Shown here piece by piece: positions 5,067-5,647 of a DNA stretch of 5,647 nucleotides. How positions within the stretch are numbered: position 1 is the stretch's first letter; the number at the start of each line of letters is the position of its first letter. Origin of the DNA: JBFGWM01 sp041588495 (lineage in GTDB: Bacteria > Pseudomonadota > Gammaproteobacteria > Pseudomonadales > JBFGWM01); NCBI GenBank assembly GCA_041588495.1, contig JBFGWM010000189.1, forward strand, positions 1 to 5,647, given 5' to 3'. A program made the position numbers and the translations under genes. The notes below the pieces were generated by a model. That model saw nothing but the letters and a program-made list of their open reading frames with translations, searched no databases and was not told the DNA's origin.

Positions 5067-5647
5067 ATGCTCCCCTACCCGCGCATCGATCCGGTCGCCG
5101 TCTCCCTCGGCCCCCTCAAGGTCCATTGGTACGGCATCATGTACCTGGTCGGATTCGGCGCCGCGTGGTGGCTGGGCCGGCGGCGTATCGAGAAACATGA
5201 CCTGCCGTGGCGCGGCGACGAGTTCGCCGACATGGTGTTCTACGGCGCGCTCGGCGTGCTGGTCGGGGGACGCTTCGGCTATGTGCTTTTTTACAATTTC
5301 AGCCAGTTTCTCGATGACCCGCTTTGGCTGTTCGCAATCTGGGACGGTGGCATGTCCTTTCATGGCGGGATGCTTGGCGTGATCCTCGCCCTGTGGCTGT
5401 TTGCCCGCAAGCGCGGGCATGCGTTTTTCGACCTGACCGATTTTGCCGCGCCACTCACGCCCATCGGGCTCGGCGCGGGGCGGCTCGGAAATTTCATCGG
5501 CGGTGAACTCTGGGGGCGGCCTACCGACGTCCCCTGGGCGATGGTGTTCCCGCGGGCCGACGCGCAACCGCGTCATCCGTCGCAACTGTACGAATTCGCC
5601 CTCGAGGGGGTCCTCCTGTTTGTCATCCTGTGGTGGTTTACCGCGCG
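5067..5647 (+). CDS. lgt: Prolipoprotein diacylglyceryl transferase Lgt, N-terminal part (runs off the window)
   Basis: Lgt transfers the diacylglyceryl group of phosphatidylglycerol to the lipobox cysteine of prolipoproteins in the inner membrane, the first step of lipoprotein maturation and essential in most gammaproteobacteria. Visible are 193 of about 260-290 residues; the frame is open to the last base. Clear landmarks are HWYGIMYLVGF at 20-30 (Tyr22, matching E. coli Tyr26), GGRFGYVLFYN at 67-77, WDGGMSFHGG at 92-101 (His99, matching His103), GAGRLGNFIGGELWGRP at 136-152 (Arg139, Asn142, Gly150) and RHPSQLYE at 169-176. Within the signature the usual Asn of NFIN is replaced by Gly145. 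The ATG at 5067 is preceded by a weak ACGGA (5057-5061) that overlaps the stop of the permease gene, suggesting translational coupling. The C-terminal part with the second catalytic arginine region is not in the window. Confidence 0.97.
   Translation, partial: MLPYPRIDPVAVSLGPLKVHWYGIMYLVGFGAAWWLGRRRIEKHDLPWRGDEFADMVFYGALGVLVGGRFGYVLFYNFSQFLDDPLWLFAIWDGGMSFHGGMLGVILALWLFARKRGHAFFDLTDFAAPLTPIGLGAGRLGNFIGGELWGRPTDVPWAMVFPRADAQPRHPSQLYEFALEGVLLFVILWWFTA

Noticed and set aside
4158..5585. Long open minus-strand frame continuing upstream of the NRDE gene across the TauE and lgt genes
   Set aside because: It is antisense to two strongly supported genes, the translated stretch is rich in Arg, Asp, Glu, Gln and His with no recognisable domain, and the NRDE family begins precisely at the MC at 4157. 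GC-rich DNA commonly leaves such frames open.
1..5647. tRNA/rRNA genes, insertion sequences, CRISPR arrays, phage or defence genes
   Set aside because: No signature of any was seen; nearly every base is covered by six housekeeping-type genes and two short divergent control regions.

Overview
This is an ordinary-looking chromosomal stretch of a GC-rich gammaproteobacterium. It holds six protein genes and no RNA genes, mobile elements or CRISPR arrays. The divergent pair HAD phosphatase / rppH, then ptsP, followed by a TauE/SafE-type membrane protein and lgt, recalls the arrangement in Pseudomonas (PA0335-PA0341). The proteins read as relatives rather than as Pseudomonas itself. A deep-branching gammaproteobacterium, for example of the Chromatiales type, is my guess and rests only on base composition and gene order.

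Layout. Positions 1-414 (minus) hold the N-terminal 138 residues of a HAD-IB phosphatase whose 3' end lies outside the window. A 155-base divergent control region (415-569) follows, with plausible back-to-back sigma70 promoters whose -35 elements sit in the arms of a dyad. Next come rppH (570-1070, plus; TTG start with a strong Shine-Dalgarno) and ptsP (1083-3362, plus), 12 bases apart and surely one transcript. An NRDE/TANGO2-family gene (3369-4157, minus) converges on ptsP with only 6 bases between the stop codons. A second divergent region (4158-4259) carries a 9-bp-arm inverted repeat and a GGCC-repeat leader. It leads to a TauE/SafE permease (4260-5057, plus) and, 9 bases later, lgt (5067 to the window end, plus, 3' truncated).

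How the genes fit together. RppH removes pyrophosphate from mRNA 5' ends and so starts mRNA decay. PtsP (enzyme I-Ntr) takes phosphate from PEP and feeds the regulatory nitrogen PTS. Their linkage is a known gammaproteobacterial arrangement and suggests co-expression of two global regulators. Lgt is the first, essential enzyme of lipoprotein maturation. The permease in front of it probably shares its transcript, and its substrate is unknown. I see no shared pathway joining all six genes.

I did not find a convincing undescribed system. The points most worth checking are regulatory: the dyad between HAD and rppH, the inverted repeat in the NRDE/TauE gap, an SD-to-start distance in the TauE leader that only makes sense if a small hairpin shortens it, and a residue change in the Lgt signature.
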